This document shows, piece after piece, positions 22,011-33,415 of a stretch of DNA of 64,000 nucleotides. Positions within the stretch are counted from its first letter, which is position 1. Each line of letters starts with the position of its first letter. The position numbers were made by a program, and so were the translations under genes. Origin of the DNA: Halichoerus grypus (lineage: Eukaryota > Chordata > Mammalia > Carnivora > Phocidae). The DNA lies in NCBI RefSeq assembly GCF_964656455.1, contig NC_135719.1, positions 74,488,283 to 74,552,282 on the forward strand. Direction: 5' to 3'. The notes beneath the pieces were generated by a model. That model was given only the letters and a program-made list of their open reading frames with translations. It searched no databases and was not told the DNA's origin.

Positions 22011-22940
22011 TAAATGGCAAAATAATCAGACATTCCGCTAGCACCTAATTTGCTCCCTGTAGGTAAGTTTGTCTCTTTGGTAGCATTGATTCTTTCAGGC
22101 CACCAGGGTTCCATTTAGTGAATTACAACTGCCTTGTGCTAACTGGTACCCTGGTGGCCTGAATGAGTTTAAGAGTCTCCCCAAATGAAGGACATCTCCC
22201 CTGAGAGTGACTCTGAATCTTGTTGAATACCTAACCCAACCTTTATTTTCTTCCACAGCATTTTCCCTTTGAGACAAAGATTCCTTTGCCTTTGGGCCTT
22301 TTAGCCATTTTACACATCAGAAACTCTCAAGTCATAAACAAATAAAAATGCACTTCGTGTACCTTTTCTTGCTGTTTTACATTTTTTAAAGGAAAGTATT
22401 GCCGAATTACAGTGAATGCTGAGCAGGAAATTCACTATTTTCCTTGTAGCGTTTTTTTGTAAGGGAACCGCTTTCTGACAGATCCAGTCGTCGACAGTGC
22501 CCTCCTACTGTTTGACTCACATTCAGAATTCATTTCTATGTGCACCACAGTACAAAAATTTTGCAAAACATTAGAGGAACATGCAGAATATTCCCTAGCT
22601 GTTTCTTCCTCCAGCCCAGGCTCCCAAAGCTTTTCTGTTTTGTGCAGAGTTCTCTACCAAACAATGATCCTTTCTGCAATTTTAGGAAACCTACAACTGG
22701 ATAAAGTTAATGGAAGAATAGATACATCCCAGCAGGGAATGCCTGTCTTGGATCCTGAGGAATCTGGTCTCTTTTGTTAGGCAGTGAGCTAAAAATTGGA
22801 AGTAGGTCCTTAAGAAGTGCTTTGACTCTCAAAACACCGTATTTCTGGGGCTACAATTTATCATTCACTACAGTGCCATGTTCTTTAATTGACACTATTC
22901 TCCCATTAAAATTGTGTTCTCCCCTGTGTTCTCACTGTAC

Positions 22941-22942
<2 letters not shown>
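22011..22942. other. single-copy sequence
   Basis: Nothing recognised. Several short overlapping frames on both strands lack motifs. Confidence 0.4.

Positions 22943-22971
<29 letters not shown>
22943..22971. repeat. (CA)n microsatellite
   Basis: About 14 uninterrupted CA dinucleotides. A plausible polymorphic marker. Confidence 0.95.
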
Positions 22972-22974
<3 letters not shown>

Positions 22975-23064
22975 ATGCACGTCTGTGCCCTGTGTATATA
23001 ACACCAGTGATCACTTTTGTTATAGATGGCTATTAATATTTTTAACTTTTCCTCCACTAATTTC

Positions 23065-23155
23065 AGAGAGTAGAGTTTGAGTCTTATTTATCTTTATGTC
23101 TTTCTCCCCTAACTCCAAGCCTGGAACCAAGTTATTGCTCAATAAATGGTAATGA
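23065..23155 (+). repeat. L2/MIR 3' tail (sense)
   Basis: 'ttgagtcttatttatcttta', 'ctccaagcctggaaccaagt' and 'tattgctcaataaatggtaa' match the shared tail of L2 and MIR. Confidence 0.6.
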
Positions 23156-24639
23156 TAATATTGGTTCGGTGGAGACATCATTAGGAAATAAATTTTAATT
23201 TACAGAAGTTTATTCAAGTTTCCATCACGATTGTGGTATTATGGCTTGCAATTTTGGCACTCCTAAGGGGAGTATATATAGATTAGTTGGCAATTTACAA
23301 TTATTCTCTCTTTATGTGCAGTGTTAGCTAATCAATTGCATATTAAAATAAAGGGTTTGTATGAATCGTCTGGTTTAAAGTATTTCTGTGTTGCAAAGAT
23401 CAGCACCATATAAACACACCAACATCATTTTTAGCAGCATTTTAAGCAAAAAGCCTGAAGGAAGACTTTACTTCATAAGGCGATGTATAAATGAAAGCAT
23501 CGAACCAGAGCTCCTAAAACCCTTGCCCTTTGCCTTTTTGGCCTTAATCATCTCCTAGGGATTTGACATGTATGAAGATGGTGTGTCTTCATAGCGTGTC
23601 TGAAGAGGTTCATATAGTTTTTTTTTTTTAGAATATACTACTAAAAGGCAAGTGGTGTGTTAACTAAGTACAAAGAAAATTATATATTTCTGATACTAAT
23701 CACTTACATGACAATGTGCTTTTGGTCACAAGCACATGACAAGAAAATGCCGATGGCCCAGTATAACTTTCACTTCTGCTGCAAAAAGCACCACAGTGAA
23801 GGAGCGTCAGTGGTACAATTTTCATTTTTACAAAAATCACAGACTTAAATGTGCAACGTCGTGGCCATTTTGTCTGAATTAAAGTGCTCTTTCTAAATTT
23901 TTCTGTTGTTCTTTGTTCTAATTTCCATCTCTAGATTTTCTCTTCTGTGCATGTTAAATTTGGGCATGAAAAAAGAACCCCAAATCCAAAATAATAGATG
24001 GAGGATGGGAAAACATGGGATGATTATTGCAAGACTGCATCATATATTATATAAAGACAGAGTCTCAGCAATTTATTTGGCCGTGTCAGGGCGCTTGCTT
24101 AGGGAGCTAGAGATCTAGGTTTTCATTCTATCAACAGCTCTTGCTGTCAATTAATTAGAATATATATTCCTATTAATTCAGGGCTGTGCAATGCCTTCTT
24201 TATGTACACTGCAAGCACTTCCATGAAACTGCATCTGTCCTCAGTTATACCATGCAGCGCTCCTGCCCGGAAATCCAGTGTTTCTTTCCCAATCTACATA
24301 TTGTGTGCTTGCCAAGCTGTACAGATGCTTTTTGGATTGGAAATATTGCTGCTTTTCATAATATTTTTAAATGTTGAGAATATAGATTTTAACTTGATCT
24401 CTTTACAAACACTGGTAAGTAAAATCCATTTAACAGATCAGGAAATTAGGTCACCTATGATCTGGCTATAGCATGCAAACCATAAAGATGGTTAAGTATC
24501 TTTCAACAATGGATTTTTGCCAATTCGTACAGCTCTCTCACGGAAATTAAGGCCCCATATCCACTTCTGAAATAATCTGGACAGTTTGAAAATAGAAGTG
24601 CTAAACTCCTTACCTTCATCCTCAAATCTGCATTTCCTT
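23156..24639. other. single-copy sequence
   Basis: No gene or repeat recognised. Short plus-strand frames at 23657-23848, 23906-24118, 24186-24377 and 24202-24471 lack motifs, and the last two overlap in different frames. Confidence 0.4.
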
Positions 24640-25492
24640 ATGGAGTTCTGTACCTCGGCTAATGGCATTTCAATATACCCTGTTGCCTCAGTTAGGACTC
24701 TTAAAGTCATCCTTGACTTATGTCCCTTATTTTCCACGTCCAATTGATCATCAGACCTGTCAATTCTCCCTCAGAAGTGTCCTCTGGCTAAAGTCCCTTT
24801 TTATCATCCTCATGGCCACTTGCTTAGACCCTCATCATTTTTGTTTGGAGTATTCATAAAGCTCCTATCTGATCTCCCCTGCATCTGTCTTCCTCCCCTC
24901 GAGTCCATTCTTCACCTAGACATCAGAATGATCTTCCTGAAAACAATTCTCATCAAGTTATTTCTCTCCTTAAAGACCTCAGCTGGAGTCCACTTGTTCA
25001 TAGGATGAGTGCTAAACTCCTATAGCTGGATCTATAAGGCTTTTGGCAATTAAGCATCAACTTCTCCTGTTACAGTTCTTGGCATTTTCTGCATGGATTC
25101 TCATCTCTGGCTCCATTCCTAGACACTCATATCAAACTCATATATTAACTAATTATATTAATTTATGCCATTGCACATGTTTTCCTATAGCCTAGGATGC
25201 TTCTTTTCTTCTTCACCTCTTGCCAAACTGATACTGTTTAAGACCATGCAAATATCATCTCCTCTTGAAGTCTTTCCTGACGCTGGCAAAATTGCTCTTA
25301 CCCTGTTCTAGACTTTCTTGTCATGCCAATAATACTCCTATTACAACATTTATTGCTTTGTATTTTAATGACCTGCTAACAGGTCTGGTTGTAAACTCTT
25401 TGGCGAGAAGGCTCTTTCTATGCCTGACTCCTATTTGAATTTGCCAAGGAAAGGATGTTTAATAAATGCTGCATGAATGAATGAATGAATGA
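24640..25492 (+). mobile_element. L2 LINE, 3' half (sense)
   Basis: The L2 order is clear. It has 'gtcatccttgacttatgtcc', 'ctcatctgatctcccctgca'-like sequence around 24865-24885, 'gaatgatcttcctgaaaac', 'ttaaagacctcagctggagt', 'gaagtctttcctgacgct' and a terminal ATGAATGAATGAATGAATGA. It is about 0.85 kb long with many substitutions, and ORF2 is not open. Confidence 0.85.
25473..25492. repeat. (GAAT)n terminal repeat of the L2
   Basis: Five GAAT units at the expected 3' terminus of the L2 copy, which fixes the right boundary of that element. Confidence 0.9.
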
Positions 25493-26399
25493 TCCATATT
25501 GATCTTTTCTCCATACTATAGTGCTTTGTAACCAAACCAAATGATATTTTTACTATAAGTGCTTGTACTATAACATACATGATATATGCTTTCCTAGAAA
25601 AATTCGATCTTCCATAAAAACAAAACAAATGCACACAATAAAAAGGGCTCACTGGGCAGACCGCTCAAAACCTCATGCAATTTGTAATCAGAGCATAATA
25701 AAAACCGTATTTGGTATCTGAGCTAAGTTGGATCTCCCTGGCATGCAGTCTTCCTTAGTGCGGCTGGGTATGGCCACAGTAGATATCAATAACAAACAGT
25801 AATAACAGAGTGGAGATGCTGATAATATTCTGATTAATTAGGGAGGAGTTGCTAAGATAATGAACATAGATGGAAATGGAGTCTGAGCCAATGGGGTGGT
25901 TGCTAAGGTGGGCACTGAGACATGGCAACCTGCAACAAGCTAAGAGTTTCCTCAGGCTGGGGGAGCACCTCTTTGGGGAGGGAGCCTAGACTGCAAGCCC
26001 TCGTTTTTAATTTTCTAGAATTATATACTGCAGCCTTAGAAAGGGTTGCTGTGACCAATGCAATAGCCATGCTGGGAAACGTTTCCTTTCTTGCAGAAAC
26101 TTACAACTCTCCTTTTGCTATGTTTTGGTTCCCCTTGTCGACCAAAATGTACGTATTGAAACAAGGTGACTTCCACGTTACGCGAGCATCCTCCTGCTTA
26201 TCAATTATATTCCCCTGTTGACCAATTACATGTGAGCTAAATCATGTTCTAACTAGGGTCATTCCGGCAAAGCAGACAGTATTCATATATTTGCATTGTT
26301 TAATTATCTAATGCCTATTATCTCACTTTTCCAATGAAATGCTATAGAGAATTCTTTGAAGATAGAGACTGTATGTAATACTGAGAGAATCTGAAAAAT
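25493..26399. other. single-copy sequence with CCAAT and X-box-like motifs
   Basis: No gene. Between 25849 and 25929 there are two GTTGCTAAG sites, one ATGGCAAC and one GCCAATGG. These resemble RFX half-sites and a CCAAT box (inference from motif knowledge). No CpG island is present. Confidence 0.35.
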
Positions 26400-26940
26400 T
26401 TTTTTTTTTTTGGTTTTTGACATAAATTTCTTTGAGTAGCAGATGCTGCTTTTGCCAGCCATTCGTTTGTTTCCTCTCAAATCGATTCTCTGCTCTGCCC
26501 CTCTCTGATGTGTGTTGCAGCGACCTACATTTCTCAACTTCTCTTCCCAAATGGCTTCTGCATAGTTTTGGCCAATGGTAGGCACAGGCGGAGGGCTAGT
26601 GGGCAATGGGAGAGAAGCCATGCTGTTCTCCTCCTAGTTCTTTGCCTTGAGCTTCCATTTCTGGCACTGGCTCTCTTCCTTCTGTGGCTCAAGCTCCTGT
26701 GGGATTGTCTCTCCCTCCATGGTCCCTGTTCCCACCAGGCAATTCTCAGCTGGGATTCTAGCCCCCACTAGACAGCTCTGGCTTTTGAGCTCTAGGAATA
26801 ACACCTCCTTCCCTTGATCCTTAGAGTTGGCAGAGGCTTCCTGCTGTTGCAAATTTCTGGGTTGCTTCATTATCCCCTGTCTGGATCCTCCTAGCTCTTG
26901 CATCACCACATTTCCATTTCCCTGTAAATGATCTAAAGTG
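26400..26940 (+). repeat. ancient retroelement of unnamed family, copy B
   Basis: It starts at a poly-T run and carries 'gttttggccaatggtaggca', 'ccctccatggtccctgttc'-like, 'cttcctgctgttgcaaattt' and 'attatcccctgtctggatcc' blocks. The layout parallels copy A at 11340-11880. Several overlapping short frames on both strands (26304-26909) lie within it and show no known domain. Confidence 0.45.
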
Positions 26941-27000
26941 TGTTTCCCTAACTGGACTCTGATATGCTGTTAAAAAGCGCTGTAAGATCAGATGTGCTAC

Positions 27001-29140
27001 AGGTGCCCATTGCTCAGCTTGTTAGATAAAATAAAAATCACCTTGACTTTATCCACCCTGTGAGAAGACAATGGTTAACTATAGCCCTACTATGTCACTG
27101 GGAATGTTAAATGAGGTCTTGTGAAAAATTCCTGAAATATTAAGAAATCCCCCCAAGTCTTTTCCAGCACCTTGATCACACACTTGAACTCTGACATTCC
27201 TATCATCTACAGCACAGTCTGTCGAGCCACCTGTTGATGGTATTTGAGGACACAGCCCTGGTGACTGTACCCAAGATTATGGCATCTCATCCCCCCAGGT
27301 TTCTTTTCAGTAGACAATTAACAGGGTAAGGGTTTTGAATGTCCTGAAAATCCCAAAATTCTCTTGCCTTTATTCCCAAGCAATTCATAAGAAACAACAA
27401 CACAAACTTCAGCTAAACCTGAAATCCAGCAAGTTCCAAACCCTTTGAGGACTGCCGAAATAAAAAGGACCACCCCAGTGCGGGGGTGGGGGTGGGGGAT
27501 GAACTGGCTCATTAAGTACACACTACAAAACCTGATGTTAGTATCTCCCGAAAAACATAACCATTGATGTTTTCAGGAGACTAGGAGAATGGGATGTTCA
27601 TACCCCCACCTAACATGTGTTACTGCGACTCATCCAACTTTTATTGACAAAAAGGGTACAGAAGCTGTAATCACGCAGGCTGACTAAGGAAAGAATAATG
27701 CAGCTCTTTTGAGTCAGGATTAAGTTGTGTTGGTTGATGGGTTTGGAAAAACAATATTATACTTGGCTTCTAGATAAATACTGCAGAGACCTCTTGTAAA
27801 TCTTCCAGTAATTTTTTGTAATCCTTCACAAGTAGTAAAATCATTGCTGTGAGGCGGATAGGAGAGGAATCCACAAATAAGACATCTGTTATTGTTATAT
27901 CAATGATGATATATGCCCAACTCTGAAATAACAACATTTAACAAGAAATGGAACCTTATCCAAAATGAGATCTCATTCACTTCCATGACTTCATTTGCTA
28001 CATTAATAAGAGTAAACTGAAGTTTATAATTGGGTGATCTTATCTATTAGCATTAGTAATATATCACAGGTATAGGGCTTTATATTTTAGATTAATAGAA
28101 TTCAAAATGTTGGAAAGTTCTATGCTAACACATAGCACGCATGGACAGGTGAGGATCGTGATATATCGAATACACAGAAAAAAGGAGCTCTTTGCTTTTT
28201 GTGCTATATTTTGCTGTGCATATTTGTATCTTTGCACCTCCCCCAAGTTTTCAGTTTTCTTACAAGTGTAAGATATTTTTACAACAATCTATTAGAACAA
28301 CAGTGAAAGAATGTTGAGGTTTGTAATGCTTTCATGAGACATGTAATATTATGAGTCTTAATATTTAAAATGAGTATTTAGAAAAATAATATATTACTTG
28401 AAACTAATACATTTTTCTAACATACAGGTGAAAAATTAAATCTAAGCTCTAAAGGTTATGTCACCATATGTTTGGAGAATTTTTAAGAACCCCCAAAGTA
28501 GAACTTTGGCAGTAGAATAGGCAATTATTTGCCAACACCAGACTTATGTGCAAATCAAAAGAATCTTAAACAGAATCTTTTTAAATGCCTTCAAATGATA
28601 CCCAGGAATCTCTTGTTTTTACTTTTATTTCCATTGTCTTGGTTTGACTTCTGTACTTCATGTCCTATTAAGACAATCATTGACTCATTTTTGAATCTGG
28701 AAGGTAGCAACCCTACACATCCCCCAATTGCCCTTTCAGCATGGTGCTCTACAATGCACACGGAAGAAAAGACCTTGCTCTGCCCTCCTGCAGATTTCCA
28801 GCTCAAACTGTGTTTAATCCTTTTCCAGCCTTTGCTGAAACTGGTGACTAAGCCAAAGTTAGAATGTTGTGTGAATCTGCTTAGAAAGGAGGTGTTAGAG
28901 CCAAGTAGGAAACATCTAGGCCTCTCCACATTTGCCACCACTGACTAGAGCAGACTTTTGGAAGCTCCTTCTTTCTTGGGCTTTCATGATGGCCTTTTAC
29001 CCTGGCTCTTCTACTTTTTTTGGCCTGACCTTTCTTCTCAGTGTACTTTATTAACTGTCATTCCTCTCCCCCATCCTTATATGTAGGGGCTTCTAGGTTT
29101 CTGTCTCTGGTCATTTTCCAGACCTTTATCATTTCATCTA
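27001..29140. other. single-copy sequence, 2.1 kb
   Basis: No clear repeat. It contains the longest non-repeat plus-strand frame in the window's middle (28529-28948, 139 codons), with an opposite frame of 116 codons over the same bases. Neither has a signal peptide, domain or flanking splice signals that I can recognise, so I treat them as chance. A G-rich run (three G5 blocks split by single T) lies at 27482-27498. Confidence 0.45.
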
Positions 29141-29144
29141 CATA

Positions 29145-29385
29145 CTTTATTTGAGCTGTATTGAGGTATAATTGACACATAGGAATTGTGGTGAGAACAC
29201 TTAAGATCTACCACCTTAGCAAATTTCTAGTATACAATATAATATTGTTAACTGTAGTAACAACCCTCTACATCAGATCTCCACAATGTATTCATCTTGC
29301 GTAACTGAAACACTGTCCCCTTTGACCAGTATTTTCCCGTTTCCCTCTCCCCCCATCTACCATCCTTGATAATCCACAGTCAATT
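29145..29385 (-). repeat. LINE-1 3' UTR fragment (antisense)
   Basis: 'gagctgtattgaggtataat', 'tgacacataggaattgtgg', 'gagaacacttaagatctacc' and 'atattgttaactgtagtaac' are typical of reverse-oriented L1MA/L1MB-type 3' UTRs. Confidence 0.8.
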
Positions 29386-30529
29386 ACTGAAGAGCGTGGC
29401 AGGTTTCGTGAGCTCTACTTAAGACCTGCACCATATTTCTAAAGCAGACTACATTAGAGCATTATGCCATGGAGAAGAAGTAATATTGTCTCTCTATGAA
29501 CTCTATGAACTCATAAAGAACATCCAGGCCTGCTTTTCAAACTGCAAGTTGGAGAAGTGTGTTCTCTTTTTAATGTGTGTATGTGTTTCTTAATTAATAT
29601 TAAACAATAATTAGCTTGAATTTTTTTTTGAAAAAAGGTATTTAGCCATTATTGAGAAACCTCAGGGCATACATGACATGAAGCTATCTAACCATTACTC
29701 AATAGATAAATTACCAGCCTTTACCTTAGCCAGTCCTGTTAGGCCTATATATGTGTATGAACTGAGGACTTCCATCTTTAAGCTCAGTCCTCCTCAATCC
29801 TTGGGCTTAAATCTTAAGAACTGGAAGAAACATTAAAGGATTATGCCTCATCAGGAAGTGTGATCTAGAATTAGTCCTGCTTCTGTAAGATATCTAAGAC
29901 CTGCTGTTGTAAGATTAGTTCTGGTGCTCATATATCCCCTAAAATGAAGGCTTCCCCTCATCTTTCTGTGTATATTCAGTGAGTATAAACAGATATCTTC
30001 TTGGGTGTTCAGATAAGCATTTCAAGATCTGCTAGGCAGTGGCTTTCTGCCTTAGATCCCAGACCACTGACAGAGATACCTTGCTTACCTCTGCCAGCCA
30101 CCTTTCCCAGGGACTAGACCTTGTCTATGGTATCTCTAGCTCCTAGACAGGTCCTGATATTTAAATAGATTGAAACCCAAAAACATGGCACTATCACCCA
30201 CTGAGTTTGAGAATCACAAAAGTCTGGACACTCCAGCTGCTGCCCTCACCAACCACCACCGATGAACCCTATGGATGCAGATGCTAATTTGCACTGCTGG
30301 TACTTCCCTCAGTGGCCCGCTCTACTGTTGGGTCAACTTCCCATTTTCAGTATCAACTTACTCTTGCCTTTTGTCCACCACCCACTGAAGTCTGAATATG
30401 CTCCATAGACCAAGCTATAAAAATTTGACAACTTTCACTAGTTTCAACAGGTTAGGTCAGCCTAAATGAGACAAAATCATGGATTATTAGAAGGAGATCT
30501 GATGATTTTATTATTATCCTCTCAAAAAT
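29386..30529. other. single-copy sequence
   Basis: No gene and no clear repeat. Confidence 0.4.
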
Positions 30530-30875
30530 AATGTTGATTGAACATCTAAAAGGTACTATTTCATTAAATATGAGGAGATAGAGAACTATAAGACTTTGTT
30601 TCTGTCTTGAAAATGTTGACATTCTAATTGGATAGACACTCATATTTGTGCACATGCACACACACGCACGTACTACACAAGGCCGTATAAATGCCAAATG
30701 AATCAAACCAACCAGAAGAGCTCAGATAGGAGAGAGAGGACTCTGGTGTGGGCTGGCCAGGGAAGGTGTTATGTAAGGAGACAGAACTCAGAGTATTAAA
30801 GAAAGGAGCAGAGACTGATGTGTAGGAGAAAAGGAAAAGAATAGCAAAAGTTGGAGGAACACCTGAAGGCATGCC
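30530..30875 (-). repeat. L2 LINE 3' part (antisense)
   Basis: 'ttgaacatctaaaaggtact', 'cttgaaaatgttgacattct', 'ggccagggaaggtgttatgt' and 'ggaacacctgaagg' follow the reverse L2 order. A short CA-rich patch lies within it. Confidence 0.75.
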
Positions 30876-31649
30876 AACATCATTGGAATTGAGAATTTAG
30901 GATGGAAATCATGAGGAAAAGATTTCTTACTTTTTAATCAGTCTCAGTTGGGGGGATAGAGCTTTCCCAAGGTGATCGAAAAATTGGGAAGAGCTTTCTG
31001 GTCTCCAAGCTTTTGGGAGTAACATGCCATATTAGTGGCAGCCATTGGTAGGAGAAAGAAGTAGCTCTGCTAATGGCACTAAAAGGAACCCCAGAAGGGA
31101 TGCTTTCAATTTAGCTCATAATTCTGTAAAGGCAAAGACTGGCCCTTTCCCGCTGCCACTCAAACCCCCAGGCTTGTTACCTCAGGGAAGCTTCTTTTTT
31201 CCCAATGAGGCTATCCTTGTATATTGCAATTGCATTTTGTGCATGGTTTACAGAAATGTTGGGGGAATGGGAAAAGGAATTTGTCTTGGGTATGGTATCT
31301 GTGCTTTCCCTAATGAAGGAAAACCTTGATTCAGATTGCTTTACTCAGTATTAAGAGTACTGGGAAGCAGTTGTGGAAATCATGCAGAACAGAAACTCTG
31401 GAACTGTAGTGTGATGCACAGTGCTTAGTGAGGTAGATAACACGCGGAGAACTAATAGTTGTGTACCCTCCCATCTGGATTCTATGCCTTTTTTCCCACC
31501 TTCCTATTCATCACTCCTTCCTCAGCTGCTCAAGACGCTGTTATAGTGTCTCATTCATGTCTGCCCTTCCAAAAGAGTCCTCTAAGTCAAAATTTCCCCT
31601 GCCCACCACCCTATCAACAACTCTTCTAGTCTTAATGATGCCACAAATA

Positions 31650-31950
31650 TATGGCATTTGTTGAGTGCTTAATCGGTACCTGGCACATACAGTATTTCAT
31701 GTAATGATTGCCCTCTCCTAGAGATTGATCAATGATTAAAATATGAATGTAAAGGGACTAGTCCAACTTCTCTGATCCTCTGTTTCCTCATTTATAGAAC
31801 AGGGATAAATACTTACCTTATAGGTCCATTTTTAAGATCACAGATGAGGAAACTGAGTCACACACAGTGAAAATGTGCCAAACCAGGGTTCCAACTCATG
31901 GTATCTGACAAAAGCTTGTGCTTATCTCATTCTGCTGAGCTACAGCATGA
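31650..31950 (-). repeat. MIR (antisense) containing a sense MIR fragment
   Basis: Left antisense part: 'ttgttgagtgcttaatcggt' and 'cctggcacatacagtattt'. Right antisense part: 'cagatgaggaaactgagtca' and 'cagggttccaactcatgg'. Between them, about 31760-31830, sense MIR motifs appear ('gatcctctgtttcctcattt', 'agggataaatacttacctta'). Either one MIR inserted in another, or two MIRs became adjacent. Confidence 0.65.
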
Positions 31951-32299
31951 GAACTTCAAGCCCTTGGGGAGGGGAAAGGGCCACGAGACTTTCTTAGTCC
32001 CTAGGGTTGCCAGATACAAGGCAGGGCACCAGGTAGATCGGAATTTCAGGTAAACAACAAATAATTATTAGTACCAGTACATGCTAAATATTGCATGGGA
32101 TATGCTTATACTTCATTATTCATTGTTTTCTTGAAGTTCTAATTGAGCTAAACTTTACTTGGATGTTTTGTATTTTTTCCCCTAAATCTGGTGATCCTAC
32201 TAGTACTCTATAAATCACAACATATAGACAACTGCTGAAGTGTAAGGAATGTGGTCCTTGAGGCGAAAAGGAAGTAAACTTTTATTACCAAGCCATTGC

Positions 32300-32465
32300 C
32301 TGTCAGAACTGGAAAGGAGCGTAAAGGTCACCCAGTCATTTCACCAAAGAGTAAACGGAAGATCAGGGTGGGGAAATGACTTGCACAAAATCATAGTGCC
32401 TATGAAGAGACCAGACTTGAAGTCAGGCTTCCATTGTCCTTGTTTAATCCTTCATCCACCACACT
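32300..32465 (-). repeat. ancient MIR-like SINE (antisense)
   Basis: 'actggaaaggagcgtaaagg', 'cacccagtcatttcaccaaa' and 'aaatgacttgcacaaaatca' resemble an old antisense SINE. It could be MIR3 or a related mammalian-wide SINE, which I cannot separate by eye. Confidence 0.5.
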
Positions 32466-32874
32466 TAGGGCTGTCAAAAAGTTTAGAATCACCCTGAGGT
32501 TTGCTGGTGAAGGAAACAAGGCTGTTTTATGCATTGCAGGGACTTAATAAATATTTTGTCCAAACTGATAATTTAATCTTGATCTGGTACTTGTGACATG
32601 CTCTACATAGCATAGGGACATTACTAAGGCTTGTTGATACACGTCATACACATATGCAATAGTATTGTCACAAACACACACACATATTCATTCTTAGGAC
32701 TTGAGAGAATATGTGAATATCTCCCAAGTGGATTTTCAGATGCCCTTGGTAATTATGACACTAAATCAAGTCAACCAATTTTTTATATTCCTGAAATCTA
32801 CATTAGCTAGTGGAGAAACTAGGGCATCATAACATCTAAATTAGGGGAAAGAAGGAACTTCAGGGCTAGGTTAT

Positions 32875-33415
32875 TAAAAACAGTTTCCATTAACCGCACA
32901 TGGCTATTGAGCACATGAAAAGTGACTAGTTCTTTTTTTTTAAAGATATTTTATTTATACATTTGAGAGAGACAGAGCAAGCAAGAGCATGAGCAGAGGA
33001 AAGGGTAGAGGGAGACGGAGAAGCAGACTCTCCGCTGAGTGGGGAGCCTGATGCGGGGCTTGATCCCAGGACCCTAAGATCATGACCTGAGCCAAAAGCA
33101 GATGCTTAATTGACTGAGCCACCCAGGTGCCCCAAAAGGTGACTAGTTCTAACTGAGATGGGCTATAAGTATAAATTACATACTATATTTCAAATAAAGT
33201 ATAAAAAATGTAAAATATAAAAACAATTTTTTATGTTAGTTTGCATTTTTAAACATTTTTGATATATTGGGTTAAATCAAATATATTATTAAAATAAGTT
33301 TCACGTGTTCTTTTTATTTTACTCTTTCTACTATGCTTACTGGAAATTTTTAAATTATGTGAGTGCATTAGATTACATTTCTATTGGATAGCACTTGTTC
33401 CAGAGGATTCACTGT
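32875..33415. mobile_element. hAT-like non-autonomous DNA transposon, split by a SINEC
   Basis: The left part carries 'cacatggctattgagcacat', and the right part continues with 'tatattgggttaaatcaaat' and 'tctattggatagcactt'. I recognise this pattern as a mammalian MER-type DNA transposon remnant, but I do not assign a name. The SINEC at 32934-33133 interrupts it. Confidence 0.65.
32934..33133 (-). mobile_element. SINEC, intact
   Basis: Antisense SINE with poly-T start, 'gagagacagagcaagcaaga' body and 'ccacccaggtgcccc' head. The flanks AAAAGTGACTAGTTCT (32918-32933) and AAAAGGTGACTAGTTCT (33134-33150) are target duplications differing by one inserted G. Confidence 0.96.

Noticed and set aside
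22061..22068. TAG|GTAAGT donor-like site
   Set aside because: No plausible acceptor lies upstream within exon distance, and it sits just after an L2 3' end.
27482..27498. G-quadruplex candidate
   Set aside because: Only three G5 runs separated by single T bases; a four-run quadruplex is not clearly present.
28529..28948. 139-codon plus-strand open frame with a hydrophobic patch
   Set aside because: A 116-codon frame covers the same bases on the other strand. There are no domains, no good splice signals and no Kozak-like context, so chance is the simplest reading.
31811..31819. Minus-strand AAG|GTAAGTA donor-like site
   Set aside because: It is part of a MIR core, where such donor-like sequences arise from the repeat consensus.
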